From Ectobacillus ponti (lineage in GTDB: Bacteria; Bacillota; Bacilli; Bacillales; Bacillaceae_G), in NCBI RefSeq assembly GCF_024294785.1, contig NZ_JANCLT010000017.1:1-64000 (forward strand): a DNA stretch of 64,000 nt, read 5' to 3'. Below the pieces are notes generated by a model that saw nothing but the letters and a program-made list of their open reading frames with translations, made no database searches and was not told where the DNA came from. The position numbers and the translations under genes were made by a program. Every line of letters begins with the position of its first letter. Positions within the stretch are counted from its first letter, which is position 1. Shown here piece by piece: positions 47,729 through 56,167 of this stretch.

Positions 47729-48076
47729 ATTAACCAATTCCCAAATTACTGTGAGCTGTACCTGAAGCTGCCTGTCCCCATCGGTGCACATGATCATGCC
47801 TCTCTCCTCGAAACCTTCCCTTCTGATGAGCTCAACAGCTTTACCCATTGGATTATTGCCATAGAGGGCTGTCCGGAAGAAGGACGAACAGACGTGCTGA
47901 ACTGGAAGCTGTTCATTTTTCCAGCCCGCGCCGATGGCACCTTCCAGTATGCAAATGCTTTATTCCCGCCTTCGTGCTACCCGACCATGGAAGCCGCCTG
48001 GGAGCCGGCAGCCGCTTTGGCCCGGCAAGCCCGGGAAGACCAGCTTGTCACCTCCGCCGCCGTGGCAGCCAATTAA
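47729..48076 (+). CDS. Small protein with non-canonical (ATT) start or a frameshift
   Basis: Codons 47729-48076 read as a convincing protein of 115 residues. Examples are WIIAIEGCPEEGRTDVLNWK and FIFPARADGTFQYANALFPP. No ATG, GTG or TTG lies near the beginning. The only codon at proper distance from the ribosome binding site AAAGGGGTGA is ATT at 47729. An ATG at 47722 is out of frame and closes after three codons. Either ATT initiates, as for IF3, or a base is missing between 47722 and 47731. The family is not recognised. A frame on the other strand (47603-47848) overlaps but lacks a ribosome binding site. Confidence 0.6.
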   Translation: MNQFPNYCELYLKLPVPIGAHDHASLLETFPSDELNSFTHWIIAIEGCPEEGRTDVLNWKLFIFPARADGTFQYANALFPPSCYPTMEAAWEPAAALARQAREDQLVTSAAVAAN

Positions 48077-48242
48077 AACAGGCCCGGCACTGCCGGCAGC
48101 CTCTTTTTGCCCCCACTCGTGAAAACACACACACAAGTTGCTAACTCTTACGATTGACGGACAAGCCTTTCTTTTCCTCTATTCTTATATTCCCTCCTGT
48201 ACAAGCTTCTTTTTTGGTATAGGTCAAAATTGCTGTTTAAGA

Positions 48243-48272
48243 CAAAAAGGGCTGATGCGAATCAGCCCTTTC
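48243..48272 (-). terminator. Terminator after fixX
   Basis: On the minus strand AAAGGGCTGAT pairs with ATCAGCCCTTT and is followed by TTTG. Confidence 0.88.
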
Positions 48273-48276
48273 CCCG

Positions 48277-48561
48277 TTATCCCAGCCGGAACACGACACC
48301 GTGCCCGCCTTTCGGATATTCCCATTTGATATTCTGATACGGACAGCCGATGCGGCAGCTGCCGCACTCATGGCAGCCCTCATAGCCGACATGCATCCGT
48401 GTGCCTTCCCATTTATATACTTCCCCCGGACAGAACAGCGTGCAATATTTCTCCTTGCACTTCGTTTGGCAGATGTCATGATCCAACACCGTGAGATGTG
48501 ATTGCTTGTCAGCCTTAAACCGAACCAAATATTGCTTTTCCTCGATCGTCTGTGCCTTCAT
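48277..48561 (-). CDS. fixX: Ferredoxin-like protein FixX
   Basis: This 94-residue ferredoxin-like subunit carries electrons from FixC. Its cysteines cluster in CQTKCKEKYCTLFCP and CHECGSCRIGCP, with the second block a regular 4Fe-4S pattern. The ATG at 48561 overlaps the fixC stop codon (ATGA) and lies behind GGAAGGTGA, so it is translationally coupled. It closes the fixABCX operon and is followed by a terminator. Confidence 0.94.
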   Translation of the reverse strand: MKAQTIEEKQYLVRFKADKQSHLTVLDHDICQTKCKEKYCTLFCPGEVYKWEGTRMHVGYEGCHECGSCRIGCPYQNIKWEYPKGGHGVVFRLG

Positions 48562-49853
48562 TTCATCACCTTCCATGCGCGGTATAGGTCCTTCATGACC
48601 GTGAATGTACCCTTCTCGCCCGTAATGGACTTCATGATGTCACGTTGCTTGTCGCGCTTTGGCGTGCCGTCAACTGTGAAGAACTTGCTGGCGGCCTTGT
48701 TCAGCATCGGCACATACTCGCGGAAATATTGCGGATTGTGCTCAAACGTATGCGCCGCATCCTTATACTTTTTCAAATCCTTCACAATAAAGCTCTCATG
48801 CAGCAGCTGACGATAGTGGTCGAGCGTTGCTTCCGAGAAGTCGCCGCGGTTCTTCGCCCGCACGATCGTCTCAGCAGCCATCCGGCCGGAGGACATTGCC
48901 ATGTTGGAGCCTTCACGGTGAATGGCGTTGACCAGTTGGGCCGCATCTCCGACAACCAGCACACCATTGCCTGCCACCTTTGGCATGGCGTTATAGCCGC
49001 CCTCTGGAATTAAGTGCGCCAAGTACTCCGCAGACTCGCCGCCTGCAAGATACGGCTTCACCATCGGGTGCGTCTTCAAATAGTCCAGCAGCTCATACGG
49101 CTTCAGCTTTGCCTTCATCATGCTGGACAGCGTTGTGCCGACCCCGATATTCAGACTGTCCTTGTTGGTATACAGGAATGCCGTCCCCAGATTGCCTCTT
49201 GTGGAGTCGCCCAGAATTTCCACCGTACAGCCCTGGCCATCCTCCAAATTGAAGCGGGAGTTAATGACATCCTTTGGCATGTTGATGACTTCCATGACCG
49301 CCAGCGCCACTTCATCCGGCTTCAGCTCCCGGCGGAAGCCCAGCTGCTTTGCCAGCAGGGAATTTACCCCGTCAGCGAGTACAACCACGTCCGCGTATAC
49401 TTCCCCGTTCGGGCGGTCAGTGCGCACCCCAATCACTCTGCCATCTTCTACAATGCATTCCGTAACCACTGTTTCATTGATCAGAAGAGTGCCGGCCTCG
49501 ACAGCCTTCTGCGCAAACCACTGGTCGAACTTGGCACGCAAAACCGTGAAGTTGTTGTAGGGCTCCTCACCCCACTCCAGCCCCTTATAACCGAACGTCA
49601 CCATCGACTCCGGCGCCATAATCCAAAAACGCTGTTCAATGACGGTGCGCTCAAGCGGCGCTTCTTCCCAAAAATTCGGAATGATTTCCTCCATTTGCTT
49701 CCGGTACAGGACACCGCCCATGACGTTTTTACTGCCCGGATATTCCCCCCGCTCCATCAGGAGGACATTCAGACCGTTTCTCGCACAGGTCAAAGCACAG
49801 GCTGTGCCGGCCGGACCGGCACCGACTATAATTACATCAAACTTCTCCGACAT
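48558..49853 (-). CDS. fixC: Electron-transfer flavoprotein-quinone oxidoreductase-like FixC
   Basis: This 431-residue flavoprotein has an N-terminal FAD motif VIIVGAGPAGTACAL and the later GDAAQLVNAIHREGSNMAM segment typical of FixC/ETF-QO. It accepts electrons from the FixAB flavoprotein and passes them to quinone, while FixX receives low-potential electrons. It overlaps fixB and fixX by a few bases. Confidence 0.95.
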   Translation of the reverse strand: MSEKFDVIIVGAGPAGTACALTCARNGLNVLLMERGEYPGSKNVMGGVLYRKQMEEIIPNFWEEAPLERTVIEQRFWIMAPESMVTFGYKGLEWGEEPYNNFTVLRAKFDQWFAQKAVEAGTLLINETVVTECIVEDGRVIGVRTDRPNGEVYADVVVLADGVNSLLAKQLGFRRELKPDEVALAVMEVINMPKDVINSRFNLEDGQGCTVEILGDSTRGNLGTAFLYTNKDSLNIGVGTTLSSMMKAKLKPYELLDYLKTHPMVKPYLAGGESAEYLAHLIPEGGYNAMPKVAGNGVLVVGDAAQLVNAIHREGSNMAMSSGRMAAETIVRAKNRGDFSEATLDHYRQLLHESFIVKDLKKYKDAAHTFEHNPQYFREYVPMLNKAASKFFTVDGTPKRDKQRDIMKSITGEKGTFTVMKDLYRAWKVMK

Positions 49854-50866
49854 TATCGACTCACCGCCTTCTCGCGCAATGCACTCCGGAATCCTTCAAT
49901 CAGCATCGGCACAATTTCCATCGCGTCACCCACAATGCTGTAGGTGGCCACATCAAAAATAGGCGCATTCGGATCCTTGTTGATGGCAATAATCATTTCC
50001 GAGTTCTTCATGCCGACCACATGCTGGATCGCGCCGGAAATCCCAATGGCAAAGTACAGCTTTGGCGTGACGGTTTCACCAGTCTGCCCAACCTGCTGCT
50101 CATGCGGCAGCCAGCCTGCCTCCACCACATCACGGGTGCCGCCGACACTGCCGCCGAGCACCTCCGCCAGCTGATGGATGAGCTGGAAGTTCTTCTCGTC
50201 ACCCATTCCTTTGCCGCCGGCCACAATAATATGGGCATCCTGCAGGGCGGCCTTCTTGCTTGTTTCTTTTACAATCTGCAGAATTTTCGTCCGCATGTCC
50301 TCTTCATACAGCTCAATATCTTCCTTCACCAAACGGCCTGTTCTGCCCGGCTGCGGCTTTAAAGCCTGCATCACCTTCGGGCGGACAGTCGCCATTTGCG
50401 GGCGGTGGTTTTTACATAAAATCGTTGCCATAATATTGCCGCCGAATGCCGGGCGGCTTGCTTCCAGCAGCCGGTTTTCCACATCGGCATCCAGCATGGT
50501 CGTGTCCGCCGTCAGCCCAGTGTTCAAGTCTGTCGCGACGGCACTTGCCAAATCCTTGCCGTTCGGCGTTGCCCCGTACAGGAAAATTTCCGGCTTATAT
50601 GTCTCACTCAGCTGCATGACGCCCTTCATATATGATTCTGTCCGGTAATCCTTCAGCACCGGATGGTCAATCATGTATACCTCGTCAGCACCGTATTCAA
50701 ATACGGTTGTGCAAAGCGCCTCAACCTCATACCCAAGCAGAACCCCGGCCAATGGCACCTCCAGCTTATCCGCCAGCTTGCGGCCGGCGCCAAGAAGCTC
50801 CAGCGACACCTCTTCAATGACGCCGTCGCTTTGTTCTATGAAGACCCATACTCCTCTATGCTCCAT
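49853..50866 (-). CDS. fixB: Electron transfer flavoprotein alpha subunit FixB
   Basis: This 337-residue ETF alpha subunit has the C-terminal FAD-binding region GGTRDVVEAGWLPHEQQVGQTG and ISGAIQHVVGMKNS. With FixA it forms the bifurcating NADH-oxidising heterodimer. The ATG at 50866 follows AAAGGGG; the longer frame from 50929 overlaps fixA without a start signal. It lies 13 bases from the fixA stop. Confidence 0.95.
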   Translation of the reverse strand: MEHRGVWVFIEQSDGVIEEVSLELLGAGRKLADKLEVPLAGVLLGYEVEALCTTVFEYGADEVYMIDHPVLKDYRTESYMKGVMQLSETYKPEIFLYGATPNGKDLASAVATDLNTGLTADTTMLDADVENRLLEASRPAFGGNIMATILCKNHRPQMATVRPKVMQALKPQPGRTGRLVKEDIELYEEDMRTKILQIVKETSKKAALQDAHIIVAGGKGMGDEKNFQLIHQLAEVLGGSVGGTRDVVEAGWLPHEQQVGQTGETVTPKLYFAIGISGAIQHVVGMKNSEMIIAINKDPNAPIFDVATYSIVGDAMEIVPMLIEGFRSALREKAVSR

Positions 50867-50879
50867 CGCCAAAACCCCT

Positions 50880-51701
50880 TTATCGTTCATTGACGTTCCA
50901 AACTTGACTTTGCTCCACCACACAGGCAATCAGCTGCTGCACCTGCTCTGCGGTTGTTCCCTCGAAGCGCTTGCCGCCCTCCAGCTTGGGCGGGGTGAAC
51001 ATCTTGCCGACGATGGTTGGCGAGCCCTTCAAGCCCAGCTGCTTCCGGTCCACATTCTCAAAATCATTGACACTCCAAATGATAGGCTCATAGCGTGCGG
51101 CCCGAAGCATATTTGGCAGCGGCGCATATTCAATCTCGTTAATCTCCTTTTCCACTGTCAGCAGGCAAGGTGTATCCACCTTCAGCAGCTCATAGCCGCG
51201 GGCCAGCTTCCGCTTCAGCACAATTTTCCGTGCCTCTGCATCCACTTCGGACACGCCGATGACGTTTGTCACCGGTGGAATATCGAGACGTCGGGCCACA
51301 CCCGGCCCAACCTGCCCTGTATCGCCGTCAATGGCATGCTTGCCGCAAATGACGAGGTCAATCGGCTGCTCCTTCGCAATTTTTTCAAGCGCCTTCGACA
51401 GCGCATAGCTGGTGGCCAGCGTATCCGCACCCGCAAAGGCTCTGTCCGTAATGAGATAGCCCTGATCTGCACCGATTTCCACGCTCTTTTTAATGACCTC
51501 GGCAGCTTGCGGCGGACCCATGGACAGCACAGATACCGTGCCGCCGTATTTCTCCTTCAGCTTGACGGCTTCCTGAACAGCGTGGGCATCGTATGGATTT
51601 AAAATGGCCGGAGCGCTCCGGCGGTCCAGTGTATTTGTTTTTGGATTGATCTTGATGATTTTCGTGTCGGGGACTTGCTTGACACAAACGACGATATGCA
51701 T
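50880..51701 (-). CDS. fixA: Electron transfer flavoprotein beta subunit FixA
   Basis: This 273-residue ETF beta subunit begins MHIVVCVKQVPDTK, the usual FixA/EtfB start. It contains DLVICGKHAIDGDTGQVGPG, the nucleotide- and flavin-binding loop. The ATG at 51701 follows AAAAAGGAGTGAG; the upstream extension to 51803 is not supported. It is the first gene of fixABCX. A perfect Fnr box with a downstream TATAAT lies about 220-265 bp upstream. Confidence 0.95.
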   Translation of the reverse strand: MHIVVCVKQVPDTKIIKINPKTNTLDRRSAPAILNPYDAHAVQEAVKLKEKYGGTVSVLSMGPPQAAEVIKKSVEIGADQGYLITDRAFAGADTLATSYALSKALEKIAKEQPIDLVICGKHAIDGDTGQVGPGVARRLDIPPVTNVIGVSEVDAEARKIVLKRKLARGYELLKVDTPCLLTVEKEINEIEYAPLPNMLRAARYEPIIWSVNDFENVDRKQLGLKGSPTIVGKMFTPPKLEGGKRFEGTTAEQVQQLIACVVEQSQVWNVNER

Positions 51702-51921
51702 GCGTTGTCTCACTCCTTTTTCCGAGACTCTATTGCACTGTAATATAATGAAATGATGGGGAAGGCTGTTTCTATTAACTTGTATATGAGTGCACAAAAT
51801 CAATTAGTACTGCGCCTTGCTACCTTGCACTTATCCCTATTTCGATAGAGATTTGTCTGCTATACAGGCTTCACGATGTATCCCGCATACTTCTCACCCA
51901 TTTCTTCCAGTTATTAACTTT

Positions 51922-51965
51922 ATTATAACGGATAAGCAGACAGGGTAATTGTGACAATTCTCACA
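51922..51965 (-). promoter_or_regulatory. Class II-type Fnr promoter of fixABCX
   Basis: TGTGACAATTCTCACA (51950-51965) is a perfect Fnr consensus palindrome. On the minus strand it is followed after 22 bp by a perfect -10 TATAAT (51922-51927). This puts the box at about -42.5, the position of Fnr-activated promoters. The rest of the 380-bp gap holds no gene. Confidence 0.8.
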
Positions 51966-52043
51966 AATTTTCAGCGATTCCTGAGGCATCAATGGCTAAA
52001 AGATGAACTTCCGCTGTTTCTGGGACGAGGCTTGCCCGTAAAC

Positions 52044-52078
52044 AAGAAAGAGGATGACCTGAGTCAACCTCTCTCCCC
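52044..52078 (-). terminator. Terminator after the HTH-TPR regulator
   Basis: On the minus strand AGAGG-TGAC pairs with GTCA-CCTCT and is followed by TTCTT. Confidence 0.65.
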
Positions 52079-52083
52079 GCTTC

Positions 52084-53292
52084 CTACTGTGCGCCCAGCC
52101 TGCTTGCTGTCTCTTGAATAAATGCTTTATACGGGGAGGACGGCAGCTTCCGAACTTCACGAAGTGTCTGCTCGATTTCCTTCACCGCCTGACTCTGTTG
52201 TCCCAGCTTCTCATAGCAAAGAGCGCGGTATGCCCCCGCTGTCCTGAGCCAGCCATGGTCCAGCGGATGATACATGCCTTCCGGGATTGCAATATCCTGC
52301 AGGCTCTCCAATGCTTCTTCTATGCGCCCTAAATGATACAAGGCTTTCCCTCTTTCCACCTTCTCCAGCTGATACAGCCCGTCAATCGGCTCCAGCATGC
52401 GACAATAGCTCTCCAAATGCCGCAGTGCCTGTTCGTGATCACGTTTGACCTCATTGCAGTAAAAGGCGCGGACAAGCTCCAGGCTGCCAAGCGAGCGCTT
52501 GCTGTCTGTAAAAGCGGCGTACTGCTCCGACCTTGTGGTGTACCGTTCATATGCCTCCACATCCCCATACGCGATGGCATGATACGCGGCAATCCGGTAT
52601 AAGTCATCCGCTCGGTAATACGTCTCATGCTCCTCGGAAAATGCCAGCGTCCGCAGCAGCAGCTCCTGTCCGGCCTCGTACTCGCCAATCGCGAGCAGCG
52701 AGAGCATTTCCTGATAATAGATTTTCAGCTCCAGCAAAATATCCTGTGCCACGGTATGCTTCTCATAATAGCTTCTGACCTCCTGCAGCAGCTCATGCCA
52801 CTCTTGAAATCTCTCTTCCTTCACCAGCTTCAAATCCAGCCGCAGCTTTGCCTGCGTGCTTTCGCGGTACAGCGAGAACCGCTCGTAAATCCGTACCGCA
52901 CCGGCAACAGCTTCCTCCGCTCCCTCCAGGTTCAGGCGTATGCAGGCTGTCGCAAGCATCTCCAGCAGTCTGGCAGCATCGACGTTCATACTCCGCATAA
53001 CCTCTGCACGATTCTGCAGCAGTTCGTACACAGCTTCATAGTCTTTCTGCTTTTCCAAACCCCGTACCGTCTGTACAAGCTCAGCAAGGTCAGCCTCTTC
53101 TCCTTCCAGGAAATAGCCCGGTTCACAGCCGAGCTGGTCGGCCAAATACCGCAGCGTCTTCATGGACGGTTCTGCTTTTCCATTTTCAATTTGACTCAGC
53201 ATACTCTTTGTCAGCTCCGCACCGGCGAGCTCTGTCTGTGTCAGTCCTTTTGCCTTGCGCAGCTCACGTATGCGTTCCCCCAACAGTTTCAT
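52084..53292 (-). CDS. XRE-family HTH regulator with TPR sensor domain
   Basis: This 402-residue cytosolic regulator has an N-terminal helix-turn-helix (about residues 4-58, IRELRKAKGLTQTELAG). About nine TPR-like helical repeats follow to the end. The layout is that of RRNPP (Rap/NprR/PlcR) and related one-component regulators whose TPR groove binds a peptide or small ligand. It is divergent from an MFS exporter with two matching palindromes between them, so it probably controls that gene. No pheromone-like peptide gene is adjacent. The start at 53292 is chosen for spacing to GAGGGA; 53298 is possible. Confidence 0.88.
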   Translation of the reverse strand: MKLLGERIRELRKAKGLTQTELAGAELTKSMLSQIENGKAEPSMKTLRYLADQLGCEPGYFLEGEEADLAELVQTVRGLEKQKDYEAVYELLQNRAEVMRSMNVDAARLLEMLATACIRLNLEGAEEAVAGAVRIYERFSLYRESTQAKLRLDLKLVKEERFQEWHELLQEVRSYYEKHTVAQDILLELKIYYQEMLSLLAIGEYEAGQELLLRTLAFSEEHETYYRADDLYRIAAYHAIAYGDVEAYERYTTRSEQYAAFTDSKRSLGSLELVRAFYCNEVKRDHEQALRHLESYCRMLEPIDGLYQLEKVERGKALYHLGRIEEALESLQDIAIPEGMYHPLDHGWLRTAGAYRALCYEKLGQQSQAVKEIEQTLREVRKLPSSPYKAFIQETASRLGAQ

Positions 53293-53350
53293 CGGCATCG
53301 TCCCTCTACAATGGTTTCTTCCAGTATATCATCCTCTGCACGAAAAATAA

Positions 53351-53367
53351 GTTTAATATAATTTAAC
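53351..53367. promoter_or_regulatory. Operator copy 1 between regulator and MFS gene
   Basis: GTTTAATATAATTTAAC is a near-palindrome followed by TTTTTG. The same arrangement recurs 54 bp downstream. Confidence 0.6.
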
Positions 53368-53404
53368 TTTTTGTGGATTTTTATGGAAGTTTATCATAAA
53401 ATGG

Positions 53405-53421
53405 GTTTAATTACATTAAAC
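53405..53421. promoter_or_regulatory. Operator copy 2 in front of the MFS gene
   Basis: GTTTAATTACATTAAAC is a perfect 7-3-7 palindrome followed by TTTTTG and then by the MFS ribosome binding site. With copy 1 it forms a 23-bp direct repeat with 19 identities. Confidence 0.65.
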
Positions 53422-53439
53422 TTTTTGGAGGGGATTTCA

Positions 53440-54690
53440 TTGGACGTTCAGCTCGCTCTTGCCTCAAGAAATATTGTGCTGTTTACAATTGGCAAATTTA
53501 TCTCTTTATTTGGAGCCAGTATGTATACCTTTGCTGCCGGATTATATGTACTGAAGATGACCGGCTCAGGCACCAGCTTTGCCCTGGCGCTCATCTGCGG
53601 CTCTGTTCCCCGCATTATTTGCGGTCCCATTGCCGGTGCTGTGGCGGACCGGGTGAACCGGAAGCTTCTCGTAGCCGGTGCAGACTTTATCAGTGCACTG
53701 GTTATGCTGCTCATGTTCACAATCTGTATGTTGTCTTCCATTTCACTGCCCGTTCTCTATGTATCTACCGCCCTGCTTGCCATCTGCGCCAGCTTCTTCT
53801 CTGTTGCCTTCTCGGCTGCCCTGCCAGCCATGGTGGATGATGACCGGCTGCAAAAGGCGGGCTCCATCAATCAGGCAGTTATCTCTCTTTCCTCCATCCT
53901 GGGCCCGGTGCTTGGAGGAATCCTGTACAGCCTGCTTCCACTGACTGCTTTTATGCTGCTGAATGCAACTGCCTTCCTGGTGGGAGGCATACTATCCTGC
54001 TTCATCCGCTTCTATCTGTACAACAGTCAGGAAGCAAAAGAAGCGGCGGCATTTCTGGAGAGCCTTCGTGAAGGCTTTCAGCATGTTCAGCAGAATCGCG
54101 TTCTATTTTCCATTCTAAAAACGGCCATCCTGGTGAACTTCTTCTTCTGCGCCTCCACAATTGCCCTGCCTTATGTATTGGTAAAACAGTTGGGCCTCAC
54201 CTCCGGCCAATATGGCACGGTACAGGGAATGTTTTCGGTCGGTATGCTGGCCACGTCACTGGTGCTTGCCGTCCGGAAGGAAACTGCGGATAAGGTGAAG
54301 GCGGTGCGGGTCGGCCTCACCATACTGGCATTGCTGTTCATGGGCTTGGCGGTGCCGCTCCTTCTGCCGCACCTCCCGAAAACAGCCGTCTTTGCCTATT
54401 ACATGACACTCATGGCCTCATTCGGCATCACCGTCATTACAGTCAACATTCCCATTCAGGTGCTCGTGCAGCGGACGACGCCAAGCCAATATCTCGGGCG
54501 TGTATTCGGGCTCGTGGAAACAATCGCCAGCGCCATCACACCGCTCGGCATGGTGCTGTTCGGCTTCCTGATTGACTACGTCCCGACGGCTGCCATTCTG
54601 CTTTGCTCCGGGGTGTGCCTGCTGCTGACGGCTTGGGTGGGGATGAAGGTTAAAGAGAGTGAACAGCCGGCGGAAGTGCAGGCCGGCTGA
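53440..54690 (+). CDS. Major facilitator superfamily exporter
   Basis: This 416-residue membrane protein has twelve predicted transmembrane helices. The MFS loop 2-3 signature is visible as GAVADRVNRKLLVAGAD. The type resembles the MFS_3 (TetV/enterobactin-exporter-like) family of antibiotic or siderophore exporters. TTG at 53440 follows GGAGGGG by six bases; the first 23 codons of the longer frame run through the operator. It is divergent from the HTH-TPR regulator. The substrate is unknown. Confidence 0.88.
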   Translation: MDVQLALASRNIVLFTIGKFISLFGASMYTFAAGLYVLKMTGSGTSFALALICGSVPRIICGPIAGAVADRVNRKLLVAGADFISALVMLLMFTICMLSSISLPVLYVSTALLAICASFFSVAFSAALPAMVDDDRLQKAGSINQAVISLSSILGPVLGGILYSLLPLTAFMLLNATAFLVGGILSCFIRFYLYNSQEAKEAAAFLESLREGFQHVQQNRVLFSILKTAILVNFFFCASTIALPYVLVKQLGLTSGQYGTVQGMFSVGMLATSLVLAVRKETADKVKAVRVGLTILALLFMGLAVPLLLPHLPKTAVFAYYMTLMASFGITVITVNIPIQVLVQRTTPSQYLGRVFGLVETIASAITPLGMVLFGFLIDYVPTAAILLCSGVCLLLTAWVGMKVKESEQPAEVQAG

Positions 54691-54692
54691 TA

Positions 54693-54724
54693 CAACAAAG
54701 AGGGGCTGCACCCAGCCCCTCTTC
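54693..54724. terminator. Bidirectional terminator between the MFS and nos units
   Basis: AGAGGGGCTG pairs with CAGCCCCTCT; it stops the MFS message and the convergent nos operon. Confidence 0.8.
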
Positions 54725-55505
54725 AATAGATCTCCACCTTAATCGCTCCAACCTGCGATTCCAGCAACTCCTCGTAAGCCTTTGCCGCATTAAACTTCCA
54801 TTCCTGTTCGCCGGCCTTCGGACTCTTCTGCTTCTCCTGCTTATAGAGGTCATCCATGACCTGATCGGCAAGCAGCGCTTCCTCGATCCGCTGCTGCTCC
54901 AGCTTCCAGAACTTCTCCTCGCCAAACTGCTGAATTACTGCCAGGTTATAAGATTTCTTTCCAGCGGCAAGCTTCTCCTGCACCTTCGCTTCCGATACAG
55001 AGTATCCTTTTTCCTTCGCCAGCAGTGCCATGGATTTCAGCCCAATCATGTGCGTCAGCAGCTGATTATGGTCAGCCTTCGTTTGCTGCAGCTGTGCCAG
55101 CACCTCGTAGAAGGAGAGCTCCTGCTGCTTCACCAGCTCCTTGCCCACCTTTGCCACCGCATCCTGCTTCTCCACCTTCAGCTTCACCACCTGCTCACTC
55201 TTGCCAATGTCCACGACACATTCCCACTCGCCTTCCATCGGCAGAGTGACCTTGCTTTCATATGTACCGGCCGCTGTTTCCTGAAATGTGACGGGAATCT
55301 CTCCATGATCCATTTTCACCATTTCCAAATGGCCCGTGATATCCAGGCTCTCTGCCTTCTTTCCATCCTTCTCAACGGCAATGACAAACGGCACCGCGGT
55401 CCCTTGCTTGAAAAATGGACTTTTACTTACTGAAATCTTGTAATCTTCCTTACCGCAGCCAACCAACAGCATTCCCAACAACAGCACCATAGACAGCCGC
55501 TTCAT
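54723..55505 (-). CDS. Lipoprotein with YtkA-like and SurA-like domains, last gene of the nos cluster
   Basis: This 260-residue lipoprotein has lipobox LLVGC (Cys17) after a short signal peptide. Residues about 20-112 resemble a YtkA/FixH-type beta domain (PFVIAVEKDG, GTYESKVTLPMEGEWECVVDI). Residues about 113-235 are helical and resemble the N-terminal domain of SurA/PrsA-type chaperones (VGKELVKQQELSFYEV). The start overlaps the nosF stop by four bases. It occupies the place where many nos clusters encode NosL, so it may handle copper or fold NosZ outside the cell; this is inference. Confidence 0.75.
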   Translation of the reverse strand: MKRLSMVLLLGMLLVGCGKEDYKISVSKSPFFKQGTAVPFVIAVEKDGKKAESLDITGHLEMVKMDHGEIPVTFQETAAGTYESKVTLPMEGEWECVVDIGKSEQVVKLKVEKQDAVAKVGKELVKQQELSFYEVLAQLQQTKADHNQLLTHMIGLKSMALLAKEKGYSVSEAKVQEKLAAGKKSYNLAVIQQFGEEKFWKLEQQRIEEALLADQVMDDLYKQEKQKSPKAGEQEWKFNAAKAYEELLESQVGAIKVEIY

Positions 55506-56167
55506 GCATACATTCCCCCTGTCGCCACCTTGCGGAAAAAGTCATCCACTTCATATTTTTGCAGGTTTGTATCTTCTAAATAGGCAATTGATTGGCAGAG
55601 ATAGCGTACCTCCTCGAGATGGTGAGAGGTAAGCAAAATGCTCTTGCCCTCCAGTGATTTCAAGATTTTGAGCACCTCCATGCGGCCGATTGGGTCCAGG
55701 CCGCTTGTCGGCTCATCCAAAATGAGAATGTCCGTGTTATAGCAAAGCATCAGCGCCAGCCCGAGCCGCTGCAGCATTCCCTTCGAATACGTATGAACAC
55801 GCTCATGCCGCGCCTCCCACAGCCCGACTGCCTGCAGCTCCCGCTCCAACTGCCCCTGGTCCGCCTGGCTTCCGATGAAAAACTGCAGATTTTCCAGACC
55901 CGTCAGCTGCGGATACAGCTGAAATTTCTCCGGCAAGTAGGATACGTACTTCTTCCAGCTCTTGCTGCGGTATACATCCTCTCCGCCGATTTGCACAATG
56001 CCTGCTGACGGCGGCAGAAAGCCAAGAATTGTTTTAATAAAGGTAGACTTGCCGGCCCCGTTTCGGCCGACAAGGGCACATGCTTCTCCTTTGGCAACTG
56101 ACAGGGATACGTCCTGTAAAACTGATTTTCTGCCAAAGGACTGTATGACACCGTGCACTTCAATCAT
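55502..56167 (-). CDS. nosF: ABC transporter ATPase NosF
   Basis: This 221-residue ATPase has Walker A GRNGAGKST, signature YSKGMLQRLGLAL and Walker B ILILDEPTSGLDP. It partners with the NosY permease; the NosDFY complex is needed to assemble the CuZ sulfide-copper centre of NosZ. Start and stop overlap the neighbouring genes by a few bases, so the unit is translationally coupled. Confidence 0.92.
   Translation of the reverse strand: MIEVHGVIQSFGRKSVLQDVSLSVAKGEACALVGRNGAGKSTFIKTILGFLPPSAGIVQIGGEDVYRSKSWKKYVSYLPEKFQLYPQLTGLENLQFFIGSQADQGQLERELQAVGLWEARHERVHTYSKGMLQRLGLALMLCYNTDILILDEPTSGLDPIGRMEVLKILKSLEGKSILLTSHHLEEVRYLCQSIAYLEDTNLQKYEVDDFFRKVATGGMYA

Noticed and set aside
47603-47848. An 81-codon minus-strand frame
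   Set aside because: It has no ribosome binding site, uses rare arginine codons, and overlaps the better-supported plus-strand frame.
51966-52083. A signalling-peptide gene for the HTH-TPR regulator
   Set aside because: No short frame with a start codon, ribosome binding site and hydrophobic export signal was found next to the regulator.
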